The notes under the pieces: generated by a model | Database searches by the model: none | Told to the model about the DNA's origin: nothing | Seen by the model: the letters and a program-made list of their open reading frames with translations, nothing else | Part shown: piece by piece, positions 43,685 through 53,269 of the stretch | How the letters are laid out: the number at the start of each line of letters is the position of its first letter | Numbering within the stretch: the stretch's first letter is position 1 | Translations under genes and position numbers: made by a program | Origin: an uncultured Nitrosomonas sp. | GTDB lineage: Bacteria; Pseudomonadota; Gammaproteobacteria; Burkholderiales; Nitrosomonadaceae | Length of the DNA: 64,000 bases | Direction: 5' to 3' | NCBI GenBank assembly: GCA_949281375.1 | Contig: CASDLT010000003.1 | Span: 59,153 to 123,152 of the forward strand

Positions 43685-46198
43685 TTATGATAACTTTTCA
43701 CCATGAATGGACTCGGCACGTTTCTCCAGTTCAGCATCGCTGGAATCGTCGGTTCCGAAACTGCTTCCGATGTTGTGGCTGCCTGGAGCGCCATTCCCGT
43801 CGGCATCCGCTTCGGCCTTTCTGTCATCAACTCTGGCATGGCGAATGGTAGGGCTGCTGGATGTCTTGGAATGATCGCCAGTGCCCGATTCGATGCCGAA
43901 ATCCTTGGGGAAATCATCCACCTTGATCACTTTACCCCGCAATTCTTTCAGCCGTCCCAACAATTCTGCCTCTGCCTGAGTAATGAGCTTATGCTGCAAA
44001 GCTTGTGAAATTTTCTCATTGCTTCTGCCGGTTATCAGCCGCGATTTGGTCGCTTCCCGCAATCGGGCTTCAGTCGGCTCGCATTCAATGGCACATTGCA
44101 ATGCCAGTTCCAGCTCCGCAAGCGGTTCATCCTCCGCAGTGGGAACGTAAATTCCCGTGGTCAATCGATCCCGTACGACGCCGGGTGTCATCATCAACCG
44201 GGCTACTTCATGCGCAACGCGATCGGTAGGCGGTTTGCAACGTTTTCCCAACGGAAACACCCATACTTTGAGCAACCCGACAACCGCAGCATGAGCCGGG
44301 AAATTACTCAGAAATTCGTCAAATGCCTGTTGCAACCTGTACAGCGCATCTTGCATGGCCCAGTGCAGCAACGGCAGATCTGAACTGGGGCGACCATCAT
44401 CTTCAAAGCGCTTCAACGTGGCTGAGCACAGATAAAGCATGCTCAGAATGTCACCCAACCGCGCCGACAAACGTTCCTTGCGTTTGAGCGAACCACCGAG
44501 CCGCATCAATCCGATGTCCGCAATAAAGGCAAAACTGGCGGAGAAACGCGCCAATTGCCGGTAATAATCCACGGTCTCAGGTGCGCAGTTTTCCGGAGCA
44601 TTGTCTTGAATATAATTACCGAACAATGCATACAGAAGGCTATTGAACGTATTGCGCAAGGTAAACTTGACATGTCCGACGATCGCTTCATCAAAGGCGA
44701 TCGATGCGCGCTCCAGGTTAACATCATGCGCGGCATTCACTTCCCTCAGCAGATAGGGATGACAGCGGATCGCCCCCTGCCCGAAGATGATCATATTGCG
44801 CGTCAGGATATTTGCGCCTTCCACCGTGATGCTCACCGGAATCTGTTGATAAGTGCGCCCCAGATAGTTTCTCGGGCCGATACAGATCCCCTTGCCACCA
44901 TGGATGTCCATAGCGTCATTGATTGCTTGGCGGCCCCGTTCAGTCAAATGGTATTTGACGATCGCGGAAATCACCGATGGCTTTTCGCCCAGATCCACCG
45001 CACCGGCGGTCATGACACGCGCCGCATCCATCATGTAGGTGTTGCCGCCGATGCGCGCCAGAGCTTCCTCGATCCCTTCGAAATGACCAATCGGTGTTTT
45101 GAATTGTGTCCGGACACGGCTGTAAGCACCGCTGGTTCGGGCAGACAACTTTGCCGCTCCCACACTGGTGGCCGGCAATGAAATAGACCGGCCCGCTGCC
45201 AGGCAATTCATCAGCATGCGCCACCCTTGTCCCACCCCTTCGCGGCCGCCGATGATCCATTCCATCGGAATAAATACTTCGTTGCCGGAATTGGGGCCAT
45301 TCTGGAACGCGCCGTTAAGCGGATAATGGCGCCGTCCGATGTTAACTCCCGGCGTATGGGTAGGGATCAGTGCCAATGTGATGCCCAATTCTTTTTCCTT
45401 ACCCAGCAGATGATCCGGATCATATAGCTTGAATGCCAATCCCAAAAGGGTTGCAACCGGGCCAAGCGTGATGTAGCGCTTATCCCACGTGACGCGCATA
45501 CCGAGCACATCGGATTGACCGTCATGTTCGCCGCGGCACACGATGGCAAAATCAGGCATCGCGCCTGCATCCGAACCTGCTTCCGGCGATGTCAACGCAA
45601 AGCAGGGCACTTCCAATCCCTTGGCCAAACGCGGCAGATAATATTCCTTCTGCTGGTCAGTGCCATAGTGCAACAGCAATTCAGCCGGGCCGAGTGAATT
45701 GGGCACCATGACCGTCACCGCCGCAGTGCCGCTGCGCGAGCCGATTTTCATCACCACGGCCGAATGCGCCAATGCAGAAAAGCCATAGCCGCCATATTGC
45801 TTTGGAATGATCAAGCCAAAAAAGCCATTATCCTTGATGAATTGCCAGACTTCCGCCGGCAAGTCCTTCAGTTCGTGAGTAATTTTCCATTCATCCAGCA
45901 TCGCGCACAATTGCTCAACTGGGCCATCGAGAAACGCTTGTTCCTCGGCGGTCAATTGCGGTTTGGGATAGGCCAGCAATTTCTTCCAGTCCGGCTTACC
46001 ACTGAATAAATCACCCTCCCACCAAACAGTTCCTGCATCCAGCGCTTCCTGTTCGGTTTGGGATATCTGCGGAAGCATCGTGCGGAAAATTTTCAATATC
46101 CGATTCGTCACCAGGAAGCGGCGAATCACAGGCACTGCCAAAACTAACGCGACAACGGCAATTAACACCAAAATGACATAGAAAAGAAACTCGAGCAT
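43685..46198 (-). CDS. fadE: FadE-like acyl-CoA dehydrogenase
   Basis: Acyl-CoA dehydrogenase of 837 residues, close to the large E. coli FadE (814). An N-terminal membrane helix (MLEFLFYVILVLIAVVALVL) is followed by the dehydrogenase N-domain (WQFIKDNGFFGLIIPKQYGG), the middle beta domain with CFALTSPEAGSDAGAMPD, the C-domain with ARTSGAYSRVRTQFKTPIG, and a long C-terminal helical extension (DUF1974 type) with the HGGKGICIGPRNYLGR segment before it. GAGGAAA precedes the ATG at 46198; an ATG five codons upstream lacks it. The last 60 residues are Ser/Asp/Glu-rich and look disordered. It catalyses the first oxidation of acyl-CoA at the membrane. It heads the fadE-fadD unit. Confidence 0.92.
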   Translation of the reverse strand: MLEFLFYVILVLIAVVALVLAVPVIRRFLVTNRILKIFRTMLPQISQTEQEALDAGTVWWEGDLFSGKPDWKKLLAYPKPQLTAEEQAFLDGPVEQLCAMLDEWKITHELKDLPAEVWQFIKDNGFFGLIIPKQYGGYGFSALAHSAVVMKIGSRSGTAAVTVMVPNSLGPAELLLHYGTDQQKEYYLPRLAKGLEVPCFALTSPEAGSDAGAMPDFAIVCRGEHDGQSDVLGMRVTWDKRYITLGPVATLLGLAFKLYDPDHLLGKEKELGITLALIPTHTPGVNIGRRHYPLNGAFQNGPNSGNEVFIPMEWIIGGREGVGQGWRMLMNCLAAGRSISLPATSVGAAKLSARTSGAYSRVRTQFKTPIGHFEGIEEALARIGGNTYMMDAARVMTAGAVDLGEKPSVISAIVKYHLTERGRQAINDAMDIHGGKGICIGPRNYLGRTYQQIPVSITVEGANILTRNMIIFGQGAIRCHPYLLREVNAAHDVNLERASIAFDEAIVGHVKFTLRNTFNSLLYALFGNYIQDNAPENCAPETVDYYRQLARFSASFAFIADIGLMRLGGSLKRKERLSARLGDILSMLYLCSATLKRFEDDGRPSSDLPLLHWAMQDALYRLQQAFDEFLSNFPAHAAVVGLLKVWVFPLGKRCKPPTDRVAHEVARLMMTPGVVRDRLTTGIYVPTAEDEPLAELELALQCAIECEPTEARLREATKSRLITGRSNEKISQALQHKLITQAEAELLGRLKELRGKVIKVDDFPKDFGIESGTGDHSKTSSSPTIRHARVDDRKAEADADGNGAPGSHNIGSSFGTDDSSDAELEKRAESIHGEKLS

Positions 46199-47639
<1,441 letters not shown>

Positions 47640-47643
47640 TGCA

Positions 47644-48519
47644 ATGATGCACCTTCTGCGGATATCGTTGGCTCGAAATCTGATGATCCTTCTACTCATG
47701 CTGCTGGGCAGTTGCAGCATGCTGCGCATGAGTTATCACCAGGCGCCGCAGCTCGCGTGGTGGTGGCTGGATGGTTATCTCGACTTCGAACACGAACAAA
47801 TTCCGCAGGCCAAGGAAGCGATACGCCACTGGTTCGACTGGCATCGCGGCACGCAACTGCCGCACTATGCCGCGCACTTATCCGAAATGAGCGAGCACAT
47901 CAATGACACAGTCACCTCCGATGCAGTTTGTGGCTGGTACGATACCGTGCGCGCAACCTTCACGCCTGCGATCACGCGTGCAGTGGAACTCGGCGCGCCA
48001 CTGACACGGCGCCTGAGCGAAGCACAACTGCAGCATCTTGAGCGACGTTACGCCAAAAATAATGAAGAATTCCGTGAAGATTACCTGCAACCTACGCTTG
48101 AATCCCGTCACAAGGCATCCATCAAGCGCACGGTCAAGCGCTTTGAGAGTATGTATGGCGACATGAATGATGCCCAGAAGCGTCTGATCGCCGACACGAT
48201 AGTCGCATCGCCATTCAATCCTGAAGCCTGGCTCAGCGAACGGCAACGTCGTCAGAACGACACCGTGCAACAGTTACGGCAATTGATTCTGGAACCGGAG
48301 GAAACCAATGCCGAAAATGTATTGCACACGCTCGCCAGACAATTGGAACAGTCTCCCGATGTCGAGTACCGGGCCTATCAGATGAAACTGACGAATCATA
48401 ATTGCGCCTTCGTCGCTGATCTGCACAACAGCACCACGGCCAAGCAGCGCCAGCATGCCCGCGACAAGCTCAGAAACTGGATCGCCGATTTACACGCTTT
48501 AGCACAGGAAATCCGCTGA
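47644..48519 (+). CDS. DUF6279-like lipoprotein
   Basis: Predicted outer-membrane lipoprotein of 291 residues. The signal MMHLLRISLARNLMILLLML leads to lipobox LGS-Cys24. The mature part starts with the family-typical LAWWWLDGYLDFEHEQ and HWFDWHRGTQLPHYAAHL, after which it is almost entirely helical (TRRLSEAQLQHLERRYAKNN, RHKASIKRTVKRFESMYGDM, DAQKRLIADTI). The DUF6279 assignment is from memory of this opening pattern. ATG 47644 is chosen; the frame extends upstream into dapE without a start signal, and GGAG eleven bases ahead is weak. It overlaps no gene but follows dapE by 4 bp. Function unknown. Confidence 0.85.
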   Translation: MMHLLRISLARNLMILLLMLLGSCSMLRMSYHQAPQLAWWWLDGYLDFEHEQIPQAKEAIRHWFDWHRGTQLPHYAAHLSEMSEHINDTVTSDAVCGWYDTVRATFTPAITRAVELGAPLTRRLSEAQLQHLERRYAKNNEEFREDYLQPTLESRHKASIKRTVKRFESMYGDMNDAQKRLIADTIVASPFNPEAWLSERQRRQNDTVQQLRQLILEPEETNAENVLHTLARQLEQSPDVEYRAYQMKLTNHNCAFVADLHNSTTAKQRQHARDKLRNWIADLHALAQEIR

Positions 48520-48523
48520 GCCA

Positions 48524-48670
48524 GGGAAATGCTGATTATTTCGTCGAGCAAAATGAAACGCCATGCGAACGGAACGCAGCAACCGGGACTTATCGAAACG
48601 ATAGACGTCAGAGCGATTACCCCGCAACGAAGGGAATCACTCGTGCAACGAATGAGTCAGTGTTTCTCTA
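48524..48670 (-). repeat. MITE-like ~150-bp inverted-repeat element, copy 2
   Basis: Aligns in reverse orientation with the element at 55769-55920: GGAAATGCTGATTATTT at its left end, the interior CGGAACGCAGCAACCGGGAC near 48571 (compare ACGGAACGCAACAACCGAGAC in the other copy) and AACGATAGACGTCAGAG, then GCAACGAAGGGAATCACTCGTGCAACGAATGAGTCAGTGTTTCTC at its right end. The terminal repeats are partly decayed. It starts four bases after the lipoprotein stop codon and lies between two convergent genes, where its folded RNA might serve as a terminator in either direction. Confidence 0.7.
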
Positions 48671-48728
48671 ACGGAAAATTAAACCGAACGTGATCGCGCC
48701 GCCTCATCGCTCGCTGCCATTTTCGATT

Positions 48729-49379
48729 TCAGTCGCCACTCGAAGAACGTGCGCTGAGGATGTGTTCGATTTCCGTCAGCATGGTGCGATGCTCCCGGTA
48801 ATCGACCGCGATGGGAAATACCGCATCCTTGTGAACCAACCGTAGCGATGGGTAGGAATAGACATTCATGCTGCGGGCAAGCTGAATGTCGCGCTGCAAG
48901 GCATGTTCAATGTCCGGGCTAATCACATCCTTATTAAACGCTTGAACATCCAATCCAGCCTCGCCCGCGCATATTTGTAGCGTCGCCGCCAGAGAAGGAT
49001 TCATCGCGTGTTGATAGTAAGCGGTTTGAATAGCTTCGATCATTTCCGGTTCGCTTTCCGTACGTTGTTTCTTGGCGGCCAAAACCGCTCGGCACGCTGG
49101 ATAGGTCGATCGCATCGGAGTATTTTTCGACCAGAATTCCCAATTGAAATGCACGCCAGGCACGGTCTGTTCAATGCGTCGCCATGCCTGCTGGATCGTC
49201 TCTCTCAGGGATGCGGGCATTGGTTCGATCGTATCCGGTGCTAACCCGCCAAGCACATACACAACTTTAACATCGACCGGCAGATTCTGCTGCAATGCAC
49301 GCCAACTTTGACCAAACGCATAGCACCAGCTGCACATCGGATCATGAACGTAATAGAGAATAGTCGTTGGCTGCACCAT
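48729..49379 (-). CDS. DsbA-family protein (FrnE/2-hydroxychromene isomerase-like)
   Basis: Thioredoxin-fold protein of 216 residues with an inserted helical domain. The active-site motif is CSWC in VHDPMCSWCYAFGQSW near residue 17, and the cis-Pro loop is VYSYPSLRLVHKD near the C terminus. No signal peptide is present, so it acts in the cytoplasm, unlike DsbA. This matches FrnE-type disulfide oxidoreductases reported to be linked to oxidative stress. The ATG at 49379 follows GGGGAG at about ten bases; a GTG at 49421 would extend the N terminus by 14 residues. It is the last gene downstream of the histidine kinase, response regulator and GGDEF-EAL set on the same strand. Confidence 0.85.
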   Translation of the reverse strand: MVQPTTILYYVHDPMCSWCYAFGQSWRALQQNLPVDVKVVYVLGGLAPDTIEPMPASLRETIQQAWRRIEQTVPGVHFNWEFWSKNTPMRSTYPACRAVLAAKKQRTESEPEMIEAIQTAYYQHAMNPSLAATLQICAGEAGLDVQAFNKDVISPDIEHALQRDIQLARSMNVYSYPSLRLVHKDAVFPIAVDYREHRTMLTEIEHILSARSSSGD

Positions 49380-49436
49380 CACGCGCTCACTCCCCTGAGT
49401 ATCAGCCTGATGCTCAGCCACCGCTCAAAATGTTGT

Positions 49437-52400
49437 TTATTCATCTGTGCGCTCCGCTTCAGACGATTCCGGTTGGTCATCGCCCTGATTATCCCTTAAC
49501 CATGCTTCAAGCTGTTGCGCCGGCGCTGGCCGATGAAACAGGTATCCCTGATAATAATCGCAACCATGCCGGTTTAGGAAATCCAATTGCTGCTCGGATT
49601 CAACGCCTTCCGCCAGCACATTGAGCTTGAGGCTACGCGCCATGGCAATGATCGTTGCCGCGATTTCCCGATCATTGGGATCATTCGCCAGGCCATGCAC
49701 GAAACTCTGGTCGATTTTCAGTTTATCGATGGGAAAACGTTTCAGATAGGTCAACGAAGAATAGCCTGTGCCAAAATCGTCAATCGCCAGCTGCACGCCC
49801 AGGGATTTCAGGGTCTTCAGCGTTTCAATCGACTGTTCGGCATGTTCCATGAACATGCTTTCGGTCAGCTCCAGTTCCAGGCAGTCGGCAGGAAGCCTGG
49901 TCTCAGCCAGCACCCGCCGGGTCAATTCAACCACATTCTCGGAGCGGAATTGCCGGACCGACAAATTGACTGCTATCACAAGCGGGGGTAAACCGGCATC
50001 CATCCAGGCCCGTCCCTGGGCACAGGCAGTCCGCAGTACCCATTCCCCCAGCGGCACAATGAGGCCGGTTTCCTCGGCAATCGGAATGAACTTTCCCGGT
50101 GGCACCATGGGTTTGCCAGGCGGCTGCCAGCGAACCAGGGCTTCAACTCCAAATACTCGACCACTGCGGGCATGAATCAACGGTTGGTAGTGTAAAACGA
50201 ATTCATCCGCCATGAGCGCCTGGCGCAACCGCGTTTCCAGCATCAGTCGTTCATTCGCTGCGATACTCAACGCCTCGGTATGGTAACGATAGGTATTTCG
50301 CCCTTCCTGCTTAGCCAGATACATCGCCATATCTGCATGCTGAATGAGTTCCGTGACATTACTGGCATCATCAGGAAAAAGACTGATCCCGATGCTGGCA
50401 TTGATGAAGATTTCATGTCCGCTCGGCAGAGCAAACGGCGTCACAAGCAGGTCGATCAATGTTTGCGCGATCATCGCCGGCTCGGTCGAATCTTTGATGT
50501 CTTCAAGTATCACCAGAAACTCATCACCGCCGAGCCGCGCCAGGGTATCTTCTTCCCGCAGGCGCTTTTTCAGGCGGGAAGCCATCATGATCAACAGCTC
50601 ATCGCCGATCGGATGGCCGAGGCTGTCGTTCACGTTCTTGAAGCGATCCAAGTCAACATAGAGGGTTGCAATGCGCCGATCACGCCGTTGAACGCGCTCG
50701 ATGGCATGTTGCAACCGTGATTGCGCCAACAACCGGTTGGGTAATCCCGTCAACGGGTCGTAATGCGCCAGATGCACCAGTCGCGCTTCTGACTGCTTCA
50801 TTTGCGTAAGGTCAGTAAACACACCGACGTAATTCCACGGTTCGTGCCGATCATTATAAACGGTCGTAATGGTCAGCCATTGCGGATAAATCTCGCCATT
50901 TTTACGGCGATTCCAAATTTCGCCAGACCAGTAGCCAATCTTGCCAAGACTCTCCCACATGGCCTGATAAAATAATTTGCCATGGCGCCCCGACTTGATG
51001 ACTTTCGGATTTTTTCCGACTACCTGATCTTTGGTATAGCCAGTGATTTCGGTATAGGCTCGATTGATTGCAACAATCCTTGGCTCCAGATCGGTAATAA
51101 CCACCCCTTCACGGCTGGATTCGAACACCGCTGCCGCTTGTTTCAATGATTCCGCTGCGAGCACTTTCTGTACGGCCAAAGCGGTCAGCGAGGCAAACTC
51201 GTTGATTAGCACCAGGTCTGCCGGTGTAGGCTCGCACGGATTGCGGTGATAGATCGCGAACGTACCCAGAACGCTGTCTTTGTCATCTTTGAACGGGATC
51301 GACCAGCAGGCATGGATATTGGCCCGCTGCGTATGCTCCAGAAAAGGCTGCCAATAAGGATGCTGATCGATGTCAGCTACGATGATCGGCTCACCGCGCC
51401 ATGCCGATGTGCCGCAACATCCCACACCCTCGCCGATCTTCAACTGATCGACCAGTTTGTTGTAATCATCTGGCAAACTCGGCGCAGCGCCATGCCTGAG
51501 CCTATTGCTACGTTTATCTAAAAGCAGGATCGACACGAGCATATGAGAATTGATGGTTTCCAGCCGTTGCGCAATATCCTTCAATACGACTGGCAATGGT
51601 TGGTTCGCCACAATCAGATTCAATACCGACTGATGCGCTTGCCGGATCAATTCCGCCCGTTTGTGGTGGCTGACATCCAGCCAGGCACCCACCACCTCAA
51701 GCGGCCTGCCATCGCTACTGCGCACCAGCCTCAATTCATCGTGTATCCACACCATCTGGCCATTTCGATGAAAAAAACGGTACTCATGCGTCAATTGCCC
51801 TTCCATCAGCAGCGTGGCTTGACGTGCTAATATCGCCTCGCGATCATCAGGATACATATGGGATACCCACCAGTCCTCATCAGTAGCTTCGTCTTGCGTA
51901 TAGCCGAGCAAGCGTTCGATATTTTCGCTCACCCAGACCGGACGATAGGCTTCACCATCGATCTGAAGGCTATACAATATCGTTGGGCTGGCCGCCAGCA
52001 GATTTGCCAGGCGCAGACTGGCCTGTTTCAGGCTCACCCGCTCTCGCGCCAGATCGGCCTGATGTTTCACTTTCTCCAGAATGGCCGTGATTTCGTACAG
52101 ATATCCTTCGTGCTTCGCCAGATAATCATCAATGCCGACATGCAACGCGCGCGCAACAACGATATCACTGCCCTGACCGGTCACCAGCACGATGGGGAGA
52201 TCCAGTTTGCGCTCGATGCGCAGCAGTTTGATGAATTCCAAGCCATCCATGCCGGGCAAGTGATAATCGATCAGAATGACATCAAATGGCGCCGCTGGCA
52301 TAACGGTATCCAAAGGAAAAAATGTCAGCGCTTCCCCTGCACTGGTCACTGCCGTCACATGGATATGCGGAGCGTGCAATGCCACATGCCGCTGCAATAG

Positions 52401-52850
52401 ATCGATATCGAAGCGGTTATGTTCAATATAAAGCACACGCAAGCTGGTCTGATTAAAATCGCTCCGATGGCGAAAATGATCAGAGGCGCTGCGCAATATG
52501 CGTGGCAGACGCTCCAGGTAATCGTCCCGCTTGACCAGATAATCATCGGCGCTGGCTTTCAAGGCGGCCATTGCGGAATCCTGATCGCCAGAACCGGTAA
52601 GAATCACCACCGCCACCGGCAATCGTTGCTCACGCACATATGCCAATGCTTCGAGACCGGAGCCATCGGGCAAGAAAAGGTCAGCCAGCAGCACATCATA
52701 ACCATCCGGATGCGTCAGTTGTTGAAATCCCTCTGCCAATGTCATAACTACCTCCAGTTGTATCTCAGGGGCAGTTTGCGCCAGCATGCGCCGCGCCAAG
52801 TCCGCATCACTGGCGCTATCCTCGATATAAAGAACGCGCATCATTGTCAT
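49437..52850 (-). CDS. REC-REC-PAS-GAF-PAS-GGDEF-EAL cyclic-di-GMP protein
   Basis: Cytoplasmic signalling protein of 1137 residues. Order: receiver 1 (residues ~5-130, VLLADLFLPDG with the phospho-Asp, YLVKRD); receiver 2 (~137-265, VILIDYHLPGMDG), where the first acidic pair reads EH, not ED, so metal binding may be weakened; PAS (~285-405); GAF (~410-560, IGEGVGCCGTSAWRGEPI); PAS (~570-695); GGDEF (~705-865) with intact ARLGGDEF and an upstream RxxD inhibitory site (REED); EAL (~880-1120) with EALVRW, NLSVRQF, ELELTES, IDDFGTGYSSL, KIDQSFV and AEGVES. Both the cyclase and phosphodiesterase sites look complete. Its ATG overlaps the stop of the receiver gene (ATGA), so it is translationally coupled to it. 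Confidence 0.95.
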   Translation of the reverse strand: MTMMRVLYIEDSASDADLARRMLAQTAPEIQLEVVMTLAEGFQQLTHPDGYDVLLADLFLPDGSGLEALAYVREQRLPVAVVILTGSGDQDSAMAALKASADDYLVKRDDYLERLPRILRSASDHFRHRSDFNQTSLRVLYIEHNRFDIDLLQRHVALHAPHIHVTAVTSAGEALTFFPLDTVMPAAPFDVILIDYHLPGMDGLEFIKLLRIERKLDLPIVLVTGQGSDIVVARALHVGIDDYLAKHEGYLYEITAILEKVKHQADLARERVSLKQASLRLANLLAASPTILYSLQIDGEAYRPVWVSENIERLLGYTQDEATDEDWWVSHMYPDDREAILARQATLLMEGQLTHEYRFFHRNGQMVWIHDELRLVRSSDGRPLEVVGAWLDVSHHKRAELIRQAHQSVLNLIVANQPLPVVLKDIAQRLETINSHMLVSILLLDKRSNRLRHGAAPSLPDDYNKLVDQLKIGEGVGCCGTSAWRGEPIIVADIDQHPYWQPFLEHTQRANIHACWSIPFKDDKDSVLGTFAIYHRNPCEPTPADLVLINEFASLTALAVQKVLAAESLKQAAAVFESSREGVVITDLEPRIVAINRAYTEITGYTKDQVVGKNPKVIKSGRHGKLFYQAMWESLGKIGYWSGEIWNRRKNGEIYPQWLTITTVYNDRHEPWNYVGVFTDLTQMKQSEARLVHLAHYDPLTGLPNRLLAQSRLQHAIERVQRRDRRIATLYVDLDRFKNVNDSLGHPIGDELLIMMASRLKKRLREEDTLARLGGDEFLVILEDIKDSTEPAMIAQTLIDLLVTPFALPSGHEIFINASIGISLFPDDASNVTELIQHADMAMYLAKQEGRNTYRYHTEALSIAANERLMLETRLRQALMADEFVLHYQPLIHARSGRVFGVEALVRWQPPGKPMVPPGKFIPIAEETGLIVPLGEWVLRTACAQGRAWMDAGLPPLVIAVNLSVRQFRSENVVELTRRVLAETRLPADCLELELTESMFMEHAEQSIETLKTLKSLGVQLAIDDFGTGYSSLTYLKRFPIDKLKIDQSFVHGLANDPNDREIAATIIAMARSLKLNVLAEGVESEQQLDFLNRHGCDYYQGYLFHRPAPAQQLEAWLRDNQGDDQPESSEAERTDE

Positions 52851-53269
52851 CCGGGTAATTTATTGATGACGCACCAATAAAGTTCTATATGCCGCGCCAC
52901 ATCTACAAAATGGTCAAAGCCGACCGGTTTGGCAATGTAGGAATTGGCGCCTGACTCGTAGGCGCACTGAATATCCCGTTCTTCTTCCGAAGTCGTCAAC
53001 ACAACGATCGGAATGCATCGCAACACGGCATGCGCCTTTAGCGTTCTGAGCACCGTCAAGCCGTCGATGCGTGGCATGTTCAGGTCCAACAGAATCAATA
53101 CCGGCAAAGTCTCTCCCGCTTCCCAGCGCGGAATCCAGGCCAGCGCCTCTTCGCCATCGCGAGCAACCACAATGGGATTAGCAAGTTCACACCGTTGAAA
53201 GGCGCGCAATGTCAGGTCGACATCCAGCGGATTGTCTTCGATCAATAAGATCGGCAGATCGGCGCTCAT
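52847..53269 (-). CDS. single-domain response regulator (Rcp1-type)
   Basis: Stand-alone receiver of 140 residues. The acid pocket is Glu11-Asp12 in LLIEDNPLD, the phospho-acceptor is Asp62 in LILLDLNMPRIDG, followed by VVLTTSEEERD and the Lys in YIAKPVGFDHF. The long alpha-beta loops and C-terminal IELYWCVINKLPG resemble receivers paired with bacteriophytochrome-type kinases (Rcp1). It has no output domain, so it probably relays phosphate between the kinase upstream and the two receivers of the GGDEF-EAL protein downstream. It overlaps both neighbours by four bases (ATGA at 53266-53269 and at 52847-52850). Confidence 0.95.
   Translation of the reverse strand: MSADLPILLIEDNPLDVDLTLRAFQRCELANPIVVARDGEEALAWIPRWEAGETLPVLILLDLNMPRIDGLTVLRTLKAHAVLRCIPIVVLTTSEEERDIQCAYESGANSYIAKPVGFDHFVDVARHIELYWCVINKLPG

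Noticed and set aside
42965..43690. Plus-strand open frame of 241 codons
   Set aside because: Antisense to the fatty acid--CoA ligase, whose motifs are unmistakable. Composition follows the complementary codons of the real gene.
44555..45181. Plus-strand open frame of 208 codons
   Set aside because: Antisense to fadE; no start signal, no family.
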